A stretch of DNA of 64,000 nt from Cryptomeria japonica (GCF_030272615.1 NC_081407.1:151609048-151673047), one strand, 5' to 3'. Shown: positions 1 through 11,789, numbered from the stretch's first letter. Made by a program: numbers and translations. The notes: generated from the letters alone by a model not told the origin.

Positions 1-1536
1 GGAATTAGGACATCTTTCCTTTGAGTGCAACCAAGGAAGTGCAAGGAAGTGAAGAAATCCTGGAGATAGAACAATATGTATGCTAAGGAAGAGATGAACA
101 AATCATTTAAATTCATGGGGCATCCTGAAAAGGGAGAATCACTAGACATGAGAAGAGATCTATTATAGATAGAGGTCAAGGAGAAACTAATGCAAAGGAA
201 GATCCTACAAAGAGGGTGGAAGTTAGGAGGAAAATATTCCAATGCAATCATTGATAGTGGTAGCACAAAAAAATAAGCCTCAAAAGAGATGGTCTAGGAG
301 TTAAACCTAAATAGGATGAAACATACAAATCAATAGTGGATTTCTTAGATTAAATATGATCACAAAGTCTTGGTAAGTGAAAAATGTCTTGTCAAATTTC
401 GCATTGGATCATATAGGGATGGAGTACTATGTGATATCATGTTGATGGATGTCTATCATTATCATTGGGGAGACATTGGTAGTATGATAGGAGAGCTATA
501 CATGGTGGGACAAAGAACACATACATTGTGACCATGAATGGGAAGAAGCATATCCTAATTCCTCAAGAGAAGAGCAAAATAAGGTGATGTGTGATAATGC
601 TAGAATATATTTGGTACATGGGAGGAAGTTCCCAAATGGATTGAAACATGAGAATACTTATTTTTTTCTTATTCCAAGGAAGCGTGATAGTAAATACCTA
701 TGGAGTGCCACCACAAAAAGAGAAGTATCATAGAAGTGTGTTTCAGAGTTATTAAAGGAGTATTGAGATATTGTGTCAAGAAATTTTCCAGAAGGACTAC
801 CATCAATCTGGAATATCAACCATCACATAGACCTCATACTCAAAGCAAGTTTTCCAAAAAAAGAAACACACTTGATGATATCGATATAGAACACAGAGTT
901 GAGTAGACAAGTCCAGGAGAGACTAGAGAAGGGATCAATTTGAGAGATCTTGAGCCCTTGTGTGGTACCTGTTATCTTGGTTCCAAATAAAGATGGAAAA
1001 TGGAGGATGAGTACTTATTCCAAGGCCATAAAAAAGATCACTATTAAGTATAGATTTCCTTTTCCAAGAATGGATGAGATAATGGACTATTTGAGTGGTG
1101 CAAAACACTTCACCAAGATTGATATCAAGAGTGGATACCATTATATCAGAATTTGGGAAGGTGATGAATGAGAAGCTACATTTAAGACCAATGGAGGATT
1201 TGAGTGGCTTGTCATGCCCTTTGGAATAACTGATGTGCCAATCACATTCATGTAGTTGATGAATGAAGTGTTGAAGGAGTTCCTAGGTAAGTTCCTCATT
1301 ATTTGCCTGGTTGATATTTCAATTTTTATCAAGACATAAGAAGAACATCTGTGACATATCATACAATTGTTACAATGATTAAGATAAGAGAAGTTGTTGA
1401 TTAATATCAAGAAGTGCATTTTCATGAAGAAAAATATGGTTTATTTTGGGGATTTTTATCTCTTCGAAAGGATCAAAGATGAATCCAGAGAAGGTGAGAG
1501 AAATTGTATAATGGAAAATGTTTGCTTCACCAATAG
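1..1536 (+). pseudogene. Ty3/gypsy pol remnant, protease to RT (5' part)
   Basis: This is decayed retrotransposon polyprotein on the plus strand. Around 245-300 a retropepsin-like IDSGST motif is readable, followed by a stretch (about 350-480) that parallels the protease of the gypsy element at 41202-44928. From about 905 to 1440 the RT palm is clear: SPCVVPVILVPNKDG, then YRFPFPRMDEIMDYL, FTKIDIKSGYH and, past a stop, WLVMPFGI. Several in-frame stops sit where the family has Gln or Trp (for example FM*LMNEV, and a TGA after DE). The reading breaks at 1536 at an insertion and resumes at 2790. The left end lies outside the window, so LTR and gag are not visible. Ty3/gypsy assignment is secure from the RT motifs; the exact clade is not. 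Confidence 0.9.
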
Positions 1537-2781
1537 GAACAATAACTATAGCTAAAGTCCCAACCTAAAGTTTGGACATTCACTCTGTGAAGTTATTATC
1601 TCCATAATTGAAGTTCATTTTTTTATCAACCCAGGGATGTATTACTTGAAATGGGTCTGCACTATATATGCACTAAGTTCCTACAATAGCTATTCTGCAT
1701 TATTGCAGCAACTAAACCTATTTGAAATAAGTAAGAAATAATTATAACAACTGAATGGCTACAAGAAAACCCTGCATTAACATAAAACCCAATCAAAGAA
1801 CTGTTAACAAAGTCCAAAGTTGACAAACATGAATTACTCTATTTGCTTTGGCTGTAGGAACAATCACAGGATCCGTTTCTAGTGGCTGCAGGAACAGTCA
1901 ATTGCCAGAATGACTACTGTAGTAGACAGGGAAACTAAGTTAATGATTGCACATGAATACTCAACAAGTGGCCCCCCTTGGATGAGTGTATCCAGGCTTC
2001 CAAAGATAACTCTAAATACTTAGAATATCATCACTTTATTCAGTGTCTTTCAAAGGTCGATACAACATACAGAATGAAGGAAAGCTAAAAATACTCTACA
2101 ACTTTAGTTCTAAATCTTCTGTCTCTCTTCCCCTTCTCTTTCTCTAACCTCAGAGAAGAGGTGCAAACTCTTATTTAAAAGAAAACTACAACAACTCCCT
2201 ACAATCTAGGTCATGCCGATGAAACAAGACAGAGAATATTTATGAAAGAGAATAAATGAAGTTAAGCCACTAAAAGCATGAATCTCTACTAAACCGCAAC
2301 CAAGAATATAGCATGTTGGTATTACAAGATTTAATGTTTATTGAAGATGCACATAAATGAGTCTTGCATGCCTTGCTATTACTTTGCTGCTCCTTACGCC
2401 CATTATTCTCTTTGTTGTTTTTAACTTTTAACTGCCCCTTGAATAACTCAAACTGCCTTCATGACGTGACACAAAAACTGCCACTACAACATCTTATTTA
2501 TTCCTACAATTAAAAAGATAGAACATACACACATACACATATATCTATTTTAATTAATCAAAACACATACATTTCATGCATGATATCACCTATGATAATC
2601 CGCATGGCAAAATGAATAATTGGTCAAGACAAAATAGGATTTAATGAGTTCAGTTAACATCTGGAATGCATATAGTCAAACTCTAATACATCATTACTAT
2701 CCCATTATACAAATTAAAACATGGTAAAAACTTATGAGTTTTAAGAATAAAAGAAGCTAATATCTTAGCTCATCAGAAAAT
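1537..2781. mobile_element. 1.25-kb insertion in gypsy RT with 8-bp target duplication
   Basis: The gypsy RT reading stops after codons for SPI and resumes at 2790 with PIDNGEVRSFHDL. The octamer ACCAATAG is present on both sides (1529-1536 and 2782-2789), as expected of a target-site duplication. The 1245 bp between has no long ORF, no TG..CA ends, no terminal inverted repeat that I could see and no poly(A) tail. An 8-bp duplication would suit a hAT-type element or a SINE/LINE-like insertion, but the class is not determined. Confidence 0.6.
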
Positions 2782-2789
2782 ACCAATAG

Positions 2790-4426
2790 ATAATGGGGAG
2801 GTAAGATCTTTTCACGACTTGGCAATTTTTTACAAGAAATTCATTAAAATTTTTAGTAGCATCTATACACAAATGACTAAGACCATGAGAGGAGACCGAA
2901 AGGAGTTTAAGTTGACATACAAAACACAAAAGAGCATTGATTTTCTGAAGTAGACGGTGATGGAGTAATCGATAGTAGCCTTACCAAATTTCAACAGTCT
3001 TTTAGGTGGATTGTGATGCTGGTGGCAACGCTATAGGTGTAGTCCTAAGTCAAGATGGAAAGCCAATTACATATTTTAGTGAGAAATTGAATGATGCTCA
3101 AAGAAGATACTTAGTCTATGACCAATAATTCTATGCCATCATTCAAGCCCTAAGAAGTGGAGACACTACTTGCCACTAAAGGAGTTTGTGTTGTATACTC
3201 AAGATCTCTAGTACTTGAATAGTCAAGTCAAGCTGAATCAAAGGCATATGCAATGGGTGGAATATGCAAAGTTATACCTTTATCTTAAAACACCAAAGTG
3301 GAAAGTCAAATAAGGTGGTAGATGTATTGAGTAGGATTGTAGATAAGGATGGAAATAATGTGATTTGATGAGTTGAAGCATTTGTATGAGGCCGATCTTG
3401 ATTTTGTAGAGGCCTAGAAAGAAAGATGAGATTTGATAGTAATTGATAGGAGAAAGTGGTTGTATTATTTCATTCAAGATGATATGTTGTTCAAAGGGAA
3501 CCAATTGTGCATTCCCACAAGCTCAAAGCAGGAGAATTTGATCAAGGAGAAACATTTTGGAGGATTAGTAGGACAATTTGACTTCACAAGAGTGTAGATT
3601 TGGTGAGTTAGAACTACTTTTAGCTACAAATATGAAAGGATGTTTGAAAATATTTTTAGAAGTGCAAGACCTATCAAATAGAAAAGTGAACCAGCTAGGA
3701 GGACTTCAAGATGGAATTTGTGCTAGGATTGTCAAGGACTCAGAGTGGACATGACTCCATATTTGTAGTGATGGATTGATTCTCTAGGATGATGCATTTC
3801 ATTCCCTAGAATAAACCCATGATGTGGTGAATATTGCTAACCTTTTCTTTTGGGATGTAGTGAGACTACACAGAGTACCGTGGAGAATTTCTTCATACCA
3901 GGACACCAAGTTTACTAGATATTTTTGGAGAAAATTATGGAAGAAGATAAGGATAGATTTGTAGTTTAGTTCCACATTCCATCGCAAGATTGATGAACAA
4001 AAAATATGGTGAACAAAATCTTGGGGATCCTAATTAGATGTTTGGTAGAAGAGAAGACAAGAAATTGGATTTGATGATACTATAGGAAGAATTTGCATAC
4101 AATAACTTAATAAATTGGAGTACAAGAAAGACACCATTTGATATTGTTATTAGATTACATCCTTAGGGAGTTGTAGAACTCATAGACATCAACTTTGAAG
4201 ATAAGAGGAGTGTGTAGGCAAAGGGATTTGTAGACCACTTAGAGACTATGCATCAGGAAGTCAAACAACGTCCAGAGACTATGGATGAAAAGTAAAAGGA
4301 TCAGGAAGATACCAAAAAGTGTCATAAGGAGTTTAGTATTAGGGATTAAGTCATGGTGTATCTCCAAAAGAGATTTTTCCAATTACATACAAGCTAAATA
4401 TGAAGAAGATTGGACCTTGTAAGATC
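2790..4426 (+). pseudogene. Ty3/gypsy pol remnant, RT thumb, RNase H and integrase (3' part)
   Basis: Continuation of the pol begun at 1. Recognisable pieces are VRSFHDLAIFYKKFI (RT end, about 2800-2860), DCDAGGNAIGVVLSQDGKP and ITYFSEKLNDAQRRY (RNase H, about 3009-3120), LNSQVKLNQRHMQWVEYAK (about 3220-3275), an integrase N-terminal stretch DDMLFKGNQLCIPTSS (about 3475-3525) and integrase core pieces with GLSRTQSGHDSIFVV-like spacing from about 3720 to 4230. Multiple stops and frameshifts make it non-functional. It ends at 4426, where the minus-strand LTR begins inside codons for IGPCKI. Confidence 0.88.
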
Positions 4427-5630
4427 TGTAAAGCGGAAAAATCGAACCCTAGTTGTTCTCCCCTCCCCAACTCCAAGGAGAGAGAAGGGAGGTCACTAGG
4501 GTTGATGGTTTTCACTTAGGAGAGACTTTACATTCAAAAGAGGGGTTGAAACCCACAAGATCCAATCCCACACAATGCAGGATTGGATTCTAAATGAGTT
4601 TCAAGGGTTAAGACATCAAGGATACCCTCTTTTGTAAAGAATATAGACAGAATGATTGAACTAGGAATGTATGTAGAAGCAAGAAAGATTCACTTATAAA
4701 CAGAGATAGGGATACGGGATGAAGCTGCGGACTTGGAATTAGCAGTAAAATGTCGAGAGGGTGCTGTTCTGCAAATTTGAGCGAAAGTTGACGGGACGAT
4801 GGCGCCTGGAGTGCACACGGTCCTCCGAAAAATCCGCGAAACGAAGGTGGATCTGTTCGTCTCTGCACAAGGATTCCAGATCTTCAATTACAGTCGCGTA
4901 CCTGCAACCTACACACAGAAAAGAGAGGACAATTGGGGGGTTAGGGATTAGGGGTTTGCCTTTAGGTCAAACCCTGGTTTTGGAATTAACCAAGAAATGA
5001 GAATGCTGTAAATGTAAATGTTTGTAATGTAAACAAGTACTGATACCTTGTTGTAAGAATGTTTGTATTCTTACATGCGAAGGTGTAATGTATGTTGTAT
5101 GTTGTATGTTGTATGTGATCTCCTCTCCAATGGTTGAATCCTTGTCTTGAATGCAACACCTAGCCTTGAATGGAGACTTAAAATGCTCAATTGCTTGAAA
5201 GAATGCTTGAATGCTTGAATGTTTGAATGTTTGAATATCGCTTCCGCGTCTTGCCCTTGCTCCTTTCCTTCCTCCTCTCCTTTTAGGAGAGGAAAAGTAG
5301 TTTATATACTTGTCAATTGGGGTTGAGAGACTGATTTTTCCGACCTTAGGCCGACCTAGAAACAATATTTTCCAATTTGCAAACTTCAAGACCCGATGCC
5401 CAAAAGGAGACCGGGCCCAAAATAGGGCTAGGGACCAGGGCGCTGGGTGCCATGGTCCCACCTCCCGAGACAACAGGGTGCAAGGAGGGATCATGCCAAG
5501 GTGCAGAAAAATGCAGTTTTTGGTGTCACAAGCAGGTTTTGGGGTCTCCATTCAGGTTTAACGTTGCATCGCCATCGTGAAGACCCAAATGCAGTCGAAA
5601 TTGCAAGTGTCGCAATTTTAGGACGCTACA
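4427..5630 (-). mobile_element. LTR (3' LTR of a minus-strand gypsy-like element)
   Basis: Read on the minus strand this block begins TGTAGCGTCC at 5630 and ends CGCTTTACA at 4427, the TG..CA ends of an LTR. On that strand it is immediately preceded by a polypurine tract (5631-5645), which marks it as the 3' LTR. Its inner end interrupts gypsy integrase coding sequence at 4426, so it inserted into the older plus-strand element. AGATC at 4422-4426 is the candidate left target duplication. The partner 5' LTR was not found to the right, so the element is truncated or rearranged. Confidence 0.75.
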
Positions 5631-5645
5631 TTTAGCCCCCACTTT
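5631..5645 (-). other. Polypurine tract of minus-strand element
   Basis: Complement reads AAAGTGGGGGCTAAA directly before the LTR start TGTAGC. This is the plus-strand priming site expected at the 3' end of an LTR retrotransposon. Similar GGGGGCT blocks recur on the same strand near 5733 and 6035. Confidence 0.75.
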
Positions 5646-6376
5646 AGCGGGAGTATAAGCGTACGCTCATACTTCTGGTAAAGTACAAGGAAACAACATT
5701 GAAAAACTTTCACCACGTCAAGGAGGCAAGATACACCAAGCCCCCAGTGGACTAAGGATCTTACGACTTTGATTGACAAAGTAAAAGGGAAGATCATGAG
5801 GGAGAACCATGACTGTCAGTAGTAAGGTTCCCTCACTATGAGTCATGCAAGAAAGATATCAAAAATTTTCAAGGCCAAGCTAAATTTGTCAAGAAATTTT
5901 CAAGTATCTTGAAAAGATATGAACAGGATGTATGCCCCGCTACGTTAAAGCGATCGCACATGCCTCACCGGGGGTGATTGCTTTAAGGTAGTGATACATA
6001 TAAGAAATGAGAAGGGAGCACGTTATCAGGATTTAGCCCCCAAGTGTGAGATAAGCCCAAGGATAATAGACACAAAACACAAAGCACAAGGTGACTTCGC
6101 TGTCCTCGGGGTCAGTATGCTATATGATAATTCATGTATATCATATGTATGTATGCATAATTGTTCTTCATTCCCCAATCAAGGAAGGTCACCTAGAAGA
6201 AGGGAACACATGTGTCTTTTTAGTCAACATGAGAGAGACCAAAAGAGATCTCAATGTTTTGCATCATCCTCAAGTAGACAACACTAAGGACAACAAATAG
6301 AAGAATAAGAATAACACATAGAAGAAGTAACAAAAGAGATCAAGAGAGGAGGAGAGAGTCTGCTATGCTAATGAAA
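5646..6376 (-). other. 3' untranslated region of minus-strand element
   Basis: About 730 bp between the last minus-strand ORF and the polypurine tract. No convincing coding frame is present. The only notable features are the extra GGGGGCT purine blocks near 5733 and 6035. Confidence 0.5.
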
Positions 6377-7786
6377 CTAGTCTAGCACGTCATCCACCCC
6401 CCGATCTTGCTGATCAATATTTCGGGAAGGCAGGAAACACGCTAGAGGAGGAACATCCAACACAGCAGATGGAGCTATCACAAGATCCAAACAAGGGCTA
6501 TGTTCATGTTCCAAGCCACGTTGTTCTTGTCTAGGAGCTAGGATAAGTGCTTTAGAAAATTCGTTAGATAAATGGTTATCAACATCAACATATTCATATT
6601 CACTATCAGAATGAACAGGAGTAACATCTTCATCATGAATAATATTTTCATCATGAATAACATTTTCATCTATATCATCATCAAGAATTATAAAAATAGG
6701 ATCTTTAACTCGCATAGGATCAAGACCATCATGCATCTTATGTTTAGGAGATTTTGGCTCAATTTTCGGCTGAGGAGAAAATGGAATAATACTGGTTGAA
6801 GGTGTTTTTGGGGATTGCAAAGTTTGAGAAGTAGCTGCCTGAGCTCTAAGACGATGCTTTCGTCGATGTTCACGTGCAGAACGATTTCATCTAGTCTTAG
6901 TAGGAAGTTGAGGAGATTGAGGAGGAGGAATGTTCTCATCCTTATCACTTGGGTGTTTAGGTTGTGGTCTCTTAGGTTGAATAATAGGAGAAGAGGAAGG
7001 TCTCTTCTCTCTATAAGAGGAAGGAGGAGGAACTGCTCGATATAAAGGAGGAATATTTGGTTTAGGAAGGAGACCAAGTCCATCATGACGAGGAGGTATA
7101 GGTCTACTTTTAGGAAGTTTATTAGATATAGACATAGTCACATTCATAGGGATGAGTTGGGAATCTTCTCAAGGAAAGACATTAGTTTTATCTTTCAAAG
7201 GAAGAACTTCCTTCTCAAGAACGATAGGAATATCAAGTTTGGGTGTTCTAGGTTCACTTAGAGATAGGATCATATCTTTTTTCCACTTTTGGTAAGATTT
7301 GAAAAGATGATCACTTCGCGGAGGAAGAGATTGGAATTGTTTAGGCCAAAAATAATCAATCGGAACGCTAGAAGTTCTTTCAGCTGGTTTAAAGAGACTA
7401 TGATTGACAGTAACAACTTCACCATTATGGGGAAATTTCAAACACTTGTGAATAGGAGAAGCAATAGCTTTCATGGAAGATAGCCAAGGATAGCCTAGCT
7501 TCACACGAAATTGTTCAGATGATGGAATAATAGCAAAGTCCACATCAAGGGGTTTGTTATGGACCTCAATAGGTAATGTAATAGAACCAATTGCAGGAGA
7601 AGAAAATGCATCAAATAGTTTCACAACCACATTTGTTTCGTCATAGATCACTTGATTCAATTGCAAAGTAAAAAGAAATTCTTCAGTAATAACATTACCC
7701 ATGCAAGAAGGATCAATAAGCACTCCACGACAAGGTGTATTCTTAAAGAGACTAAGGTTCAGCCTTATGCCAATATAGAACAACAA
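6377..7786 (-). pseudogene. Gypsy-like protease ORF with proline-rich tail, no RT
   Basis: One minus-strand frame runs from 7786 to 6377 and is broken only by two TGA codons (near 7166 and 6884). The N-terminal 200 codons look like an LTR-element aspartic protease: GVLIDPSCMGNVITEEF at the catalytic turn, then a core ending FRVKLGYPWLSSMKAIASP, which resembles Tat/Ogre/Athila-type proteases. The usual D-S/T-G triad is not intact (D-P-S here). The rest is a proline-, serine- and lysine-rich tail with an Arg-rich block and an acidic DDDIDEN-type stretch. Nothing resembling RT, RNase H or integrase follows before the polypurine tract, so this looks like a non-autonomous or deleted element. Confidence 0.65.
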
Positions 7787-8243
7787 CTAGAGGATAGGAA
7801 CATAACAAGAACATGAGTTTCCTTTGTAAATTAGTCTCCAAAACCACCCCAATATGGTTAACCCACACTATTGAACAAAGATAGAGAAGATACAAAGAAA
7901 TTAGTGAAGTTGATTTCACCATATTGGAGAAAACATTCAAAAATTTAGAGCCCAAGTAGAAAGCCCAAAAATTATCAATAGTTATACAACATATGTCACT
8001 AGCCATCAAAGGGAACTCAAGATTATCAAATACAAGAGATAGATCTTGGGGAGAAGAATAATGAAGGGTGGAAAAAATCTCTTCAATAAGCTGTATAGGC
8101 CGTCTTTGAGTGATTGGATAAAGAAGAAGTTTCCAAGGTAGAATTAAGAGTACAGGTCTAAAAATTAAAAAAGTATTTTGTGAGTATATTCCAGTATTTT
8201 CTTGGGGCAAACAGATTCCAGAGCTCCATAAACGATCCTGCAA
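7787..8243 (-). pseudogene. Frameshifted upstream coding remnant of same element
   Basis: A minus-strand open stretch of about 150 codons (from 8243) lies directly upstream of the protease frame but in another phase. It includes a motif SPQDLSLVFDNLEFPLMASD and ends in a hydrophobic run. I do not recognise a domain. Position suggests gag or inter-gag-protease sequence of the 4427-8243 element after a frameshift; it could equally be chance. Confidence 0.35.
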
Positions 8244-8405
8244 GCTACATTCTCACGAGGAATAGTGTTTCTAAAGAAATTTTTTCATTTGTGTTGCATC
8301 AACATGGAGATAAGATATTGAACAAGGGGAGCACATGATTAATAAATTCATAGGCTTATAACATGCTATCAAGGACTAGCTAACAATGCTACATGGTATA
8401 CTAAT

Positions 8406-8602
8406 GGGAGAAGGCAATGAAGATATAAGCATTGAAGACATAGTCCTTATACCAGATACTCCCTATCCTTTAAATAATGAAGAAAATTGATGAACATACA
8501 CTCTTGAAGAAGGGGCTTCTTGATTATTTGAATAAAGGAATGATTTTTGAATGGGTAAGGGAAATTAAATTGGTCATAAAAGAGTATAAGAAGGTAAAGG
8601 AG
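8406..8602 (+). pseudogene. Retroelement coding remnant, left half (split by copia)
   Basis: Plus-strand coding-like sequence with one frameshift. The first piece reads MGEGNEDISIEDIVLIPDTPYP, the second (from 8477) reads DEHTLLKKGLLDYLNKG and continues as a charged helix. It resumes at 13674 once the copia element and one AAAAT copy are removed. The pattern (acidic region, then coiled helix) resembles the C-terminal part of the extra ORF type seen at 60510-63467. Function unknown. Confidence 0.5.
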
Positions 8603-8607
8603 AAAAT
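8603..8607. repeat. Target-site duplication AAAAT (left)
   Basis: AAAAT directly precedes the 5' LTR and is repeated exactly at 13669-13673 after the 3' LTR. Confidence 0.92.
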
Positions 8608-9074
8608 TGTTGGTGTAAATAATTATTCATCTTGGATATTATTACACTTACTTAAGTTTACTTAGGAAATGCATTTCATAGTAGTTTGGGTATGAGACAC
8701 TTGGGTGTTTGTGTCACATTGGGATAGTGTGTGTAGGAGAAATTCCACCTTTTATGGTGTTGATCTTGTTGTTACACTCCACTCTTGTTGTTACACTCCA
8801 CATTCAGTGGGTGATCCACCTCATGTGGACTATTATATTATTTCTTCTACCTACCCACACCTATTTCCTACCTACCCTTGTTTCTTATTGAGCCACATGT
8901 CATGTTTGTGTGCTCACATATCCCTAGCCTTGCCTATATAAGCAAGCTCATCTACATTGTATGTAATTGATTATTGATCATTTTCTATTGATGAGAATAT
9001 AGTTTATTCTTGTCCTATATTGTGTCTCTATTTTGTACATTTCATTGAGCTCTTGATCTTGGCAAAATCTCACA
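8608..9074 (+). repeat. 5' LTR of copia-type element
   Basis: Begins TGTTGGTGTAAATAATT and ends TCTCACA. A TATA-like TATATAAG lies near 8934-8941 in the promoter position. It is 2 nt longer than its 3' partner because of a short GT-rich indel near 8708. Confidence 0.93.
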
Positions 9075-9087
9075 TGGTATCAGAGCC
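9075..9087 (+). other. Primer binding site, initiator tRNA-Met type
   Basis: TGGTATCAGAGCC follows the LTR end directly. It is the standard complement of the initiator tRNA-Met 3' end used by most plant copia elements. Confidence 0.95.
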
Positions 9088-10703
9088 ATTGGGGCTTCAT
9101 TGATTCGTCTTGAAGAGGCATTATTGCGACGTCAAGAGGCAGATCTGAGGAGCAACATCTTTTGGAGGCGTCCTAGACCAGATCCGACCCCGCCATTGCG
9201 TCCAGAAGGCCGTTTCCATGAATTTTGGTTATAAAGTCGGCCTATTTTGGTGAGAAAATTTTTTTCGCCAATTTTGCTATAATCGTACGGATTTTCAAAT
9301 TTTTTAATTTATTTTTCGAAAAAAAAAAAAAATTCATTTTCTGAAAAATCTTTTCGAAAAATTGAAAAATCAAAAAAAAAATTGAAAAATTTCGAAAAAA
9401 AATAAAATCAAAAAGTGCTTTTTTGGGGGGTCCGCAAACCCCCCCCCCTCCGTGACCTGCCGTACTCTGCAGGTCTGCAGCACAGTCCGTACCTGCCACA
9501 GATAGGTACCTATTGGCCCGTATTCTATGCACCGCCACCGCAGATCGTCGAGACCCGCGCCGCCGGCCGTCCCGTCCTCTCGCTGCTCGTCCACGCCGCG
9601 TCGCCGGTCGCCTCGCTTCCACCGGCTCCCTCAGTCATCGGCGCCTGCAGGTTCCCGTTGGTACCCTTAGCCACCACCACCGGTCCCTTGGCTCCCGGCG
9701 ACCTCGGCTCCCGGGCACGCCGGGATCTTCCTCTCCGGTAGTGCCCACTTCGTCGACGACCACCCAGACCGGAGGACCCGCATCTGCCACGTGGCAGGCA
9801 GCCACTGGCCCGCGGGTACAATCCGTCCATGTCAGATCCATACAGCCGCCACACAGCCGCCACGTGGCTCACACAGTTAGCTTTCTATACACCACTGTAC
9901 AGTGCCCAGTCAGCAAATCCATACGGTACGACCTGCACAGTCATCTGCCACGTTAGCTGTCCGTACAGTACAGAAGCCCAGTCAGCAGGGAGGCGAAGTT
10001 TCTGCAACGGTCATACGGTAGTCAAATTTAACACAGTGACTTGCTGACATCAGCGCCACGTCATCATTTTTCAAAAATTTTGCAGGCCCCTCTCATTTGC
10101 ATTTTTGATTTTGCAGTTCAACTTCAAATGGCCATAACTTGCTTATTTTTGCTCCTTTTTGGGTGCAATTTTTTTTGAAATGGGCTAGAATTTCATGCTC
10201 TCTGCAATGGTGAAGAAATTTTTTGATTTTGATGCACTGATTTTTCAGAAAATGCAGTTTTTGGTGACTGTACCTGAGTAATCCCAGTTTTTGCAACTTC
10301 AGAGGCTTCGTTTGGGGTCATACGACCTCCTTTTCAGGTGCCGTTTTTTTTGAAAGTGCGTATTTTTTTGTCTACTTTCACATGATGCTATTAGATTGAT
10401 GCCATTGTAAGTAGAAATTATACTTTCAGATTTTGGCCATTTTGGCTCTCTTGGTACTTGTATATTTGCTTGAATCTCAGTTAGATTCATTGCACTATTG
10501 ATTGAAGTCTCTTGTATCTCATTTGAGAAGTTGTAAAATTTGCATCATAAGTCCACTTTGCCTTGTTTTTCAAGTGGCTCATTGTAATTGCACTAAGTAT
10601 AAAGTGCCAAAATCATCACTTTGGGGGGGGTACTTTGATTGAGTAAATTTGGGGGGGTGTCTCTTGTGATTTTGTGCTCTTGTGTTCCTTCCTTTTTGCT
10701 GCT
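9088..10703 (+). other. 1.6-kb leader with GC-rich island and homopolymer tracts
   Basis: An unusually long untranslated leader between primer site and gag. Near 9245-9420 it is A/T homopolymer-rich. From about 9430 to 10060 it is strikingly GC-rich, unlike the AT-rich surroundings, and contains two G-box cores CACGTG (9788-9793 and 9861-9866) and imperfect repeats of CCGTAC/CAGTCAGCA words. From about 10080 it is T-rich again. Open frames in the GC-rich part occur on both strands, overlap one another and look like composition artefacts, not genes. Confidence 0.6.
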
Positions 10704-11789
10704 ATGGGTTCTTCTAAGTTTCCTCTCTTAACTCCTCATAATTATGCTACTTGGAAAATTGATGCATGGAGTAAACTTATGGAAAAAGGACTCACTCATT
10801 ACATTGATGGAACTATTGTTGCTCCAACTAATCCTAAGGCTGATCCAGTTGGTCACTTGGATTGGCTCACTAAAAATATCATGGCAATTGGTACCTTAAG
10901 AAAGTATGTATCAAAGGATCTCATTTTTCATATTGAGAAATGTACTCTAATCAAGGATGCTTGGCAAAAGTTACAAGACTTGTATGGTCAAGTTGATGAG
11001 ATTAGGGGATATCAAATTGATAGTGATCTCACCATGTTAGATCCCAAGAACTTTGATACTATAAAAGATTATGTCACTAAGGCAAATGAGTTGAGGGCAC
11101 AACTCAAAGATTGTGGCATTGATAAGAAGGATACTCAATTGATATTCAACTTGATAGGCAAGCTTCCACAAGAATATGCAGCATTTGTTTCTAGTTTCCA
11201 AACCCATAGGATGACAATGGGTTCAAGCTACAAAATGCCTACATTTGATGCTTTCAATGAAATGTTGATGATGGAACAAACTAAGTTGATAAGCATGGGC
11301 ATTCTTAAGGCTTCTAAGTCTCAAGCATTAGTGGCAAATCAAGGGAACAAAGGAAATCAAGGAAAGGACAACTCAAACAAGAAGAAATGGCAATCAAAGC
11401 CTAAGGACAAAGCATCATCTTCTCCACAACAAGGAGATTCATCCTCTTCCAAGAGAGATAATTCACCAAAGAGGGAGAGACCTACTTGTGCTTATTGTAA
11501 AAAGATTGGTCATGAGGAGCATCGTTGCCATTCTAAGAAGATTGATGAGCTTACACATATCATCAAAAAGCATAACATTGATTTACCTAAAGTCTACAAG
11601 AAGGATGATTCATCAACTTCCACTTCCTCACATTCAAAAGGAAAAGGGCAAGCATTCATGGCTTCTACAAGTGGAAAGACTCACTCTTTTGGAACAAGAA
11701 AAGGAAAAGCTCTATGTGCTACTATCAGTCATGATTCAGAGAGATGGCTTCTAGATTCAGGGGCTTCTCATCATATGGCATCTTCGTAG
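10704..11789 (+). CDS. Copia-type Gag with CCHC zinc knuckle and start of protease
   Basis: The chosen start ATG at 10704 gives MGSSKFPLLTPHNYATWK, the usual N-terminus of plant copia Gag (DUF4219/UBN2-type), rather than the in-frame ATG 30 nt upstream. About 220 residues of Gag helical domain follow, then a lysine/serine-rich linker and a CX2CX4HX4C zinc knuckle at residues 262-275 (CAYCKKIGHEEHRC). The frame reaches the aspartic-protease signature LLDSGASHHM (catalytic Asp about residue 351) and then meets a TAG at 11787-11789. The same frame stays open beyond it, and this codon is normally Gln in the family. Gag would assemble virus-like particles in the cytoplasm. The zinc knuckle is intact. 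Confidence 0.9.
   Translation: MGSSKFPLLTPHNYATWKIDAWSKLMEKGLTHYIDGTIVAPTNPKADPVGHLDWLTKNIMAIGTLRKYVSKDLIFHIEKCTLIKDAWQKLQDLYGQVDEIRGYQIDSDLTMLDPKNFDTIKDYVTKANELRAQLKDCGIDKKDTQLIFNLIGKLPQEYAAFVSSFQTHRMTMGSSYKMPTFDAFNEMLMMEQTKLISMGILKASKSQALVANQGNKGNQGKDNSNKKKWQSKPKDKASSSPQQGDSSSSKRDNSPKRERPTCAYCKKIGHEEHRCHSKKIDELTHIIKKHNIDLPKVYKKDDSSTSTSSHSKGKGQAFMASTSGKTHSFGTRKGKALCATISHDSERWLLDSGASHHMASS

Noticed and set aside
7752-8243. Membrane protein gene on the minus strand
   Set aside because: The hydrophobic run is in a frame shifted relative to the adjacent protease and looks like degraded retroelement sequence. Kept only as a weak remnant.
9242-9956. Overlapping plus and minus open frames of 115-147 codons in the copia leader
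   Set aside because: GC-rich sequence lacks stops in all frames. The frames contradict one another, and the region lies between primer site and gag.
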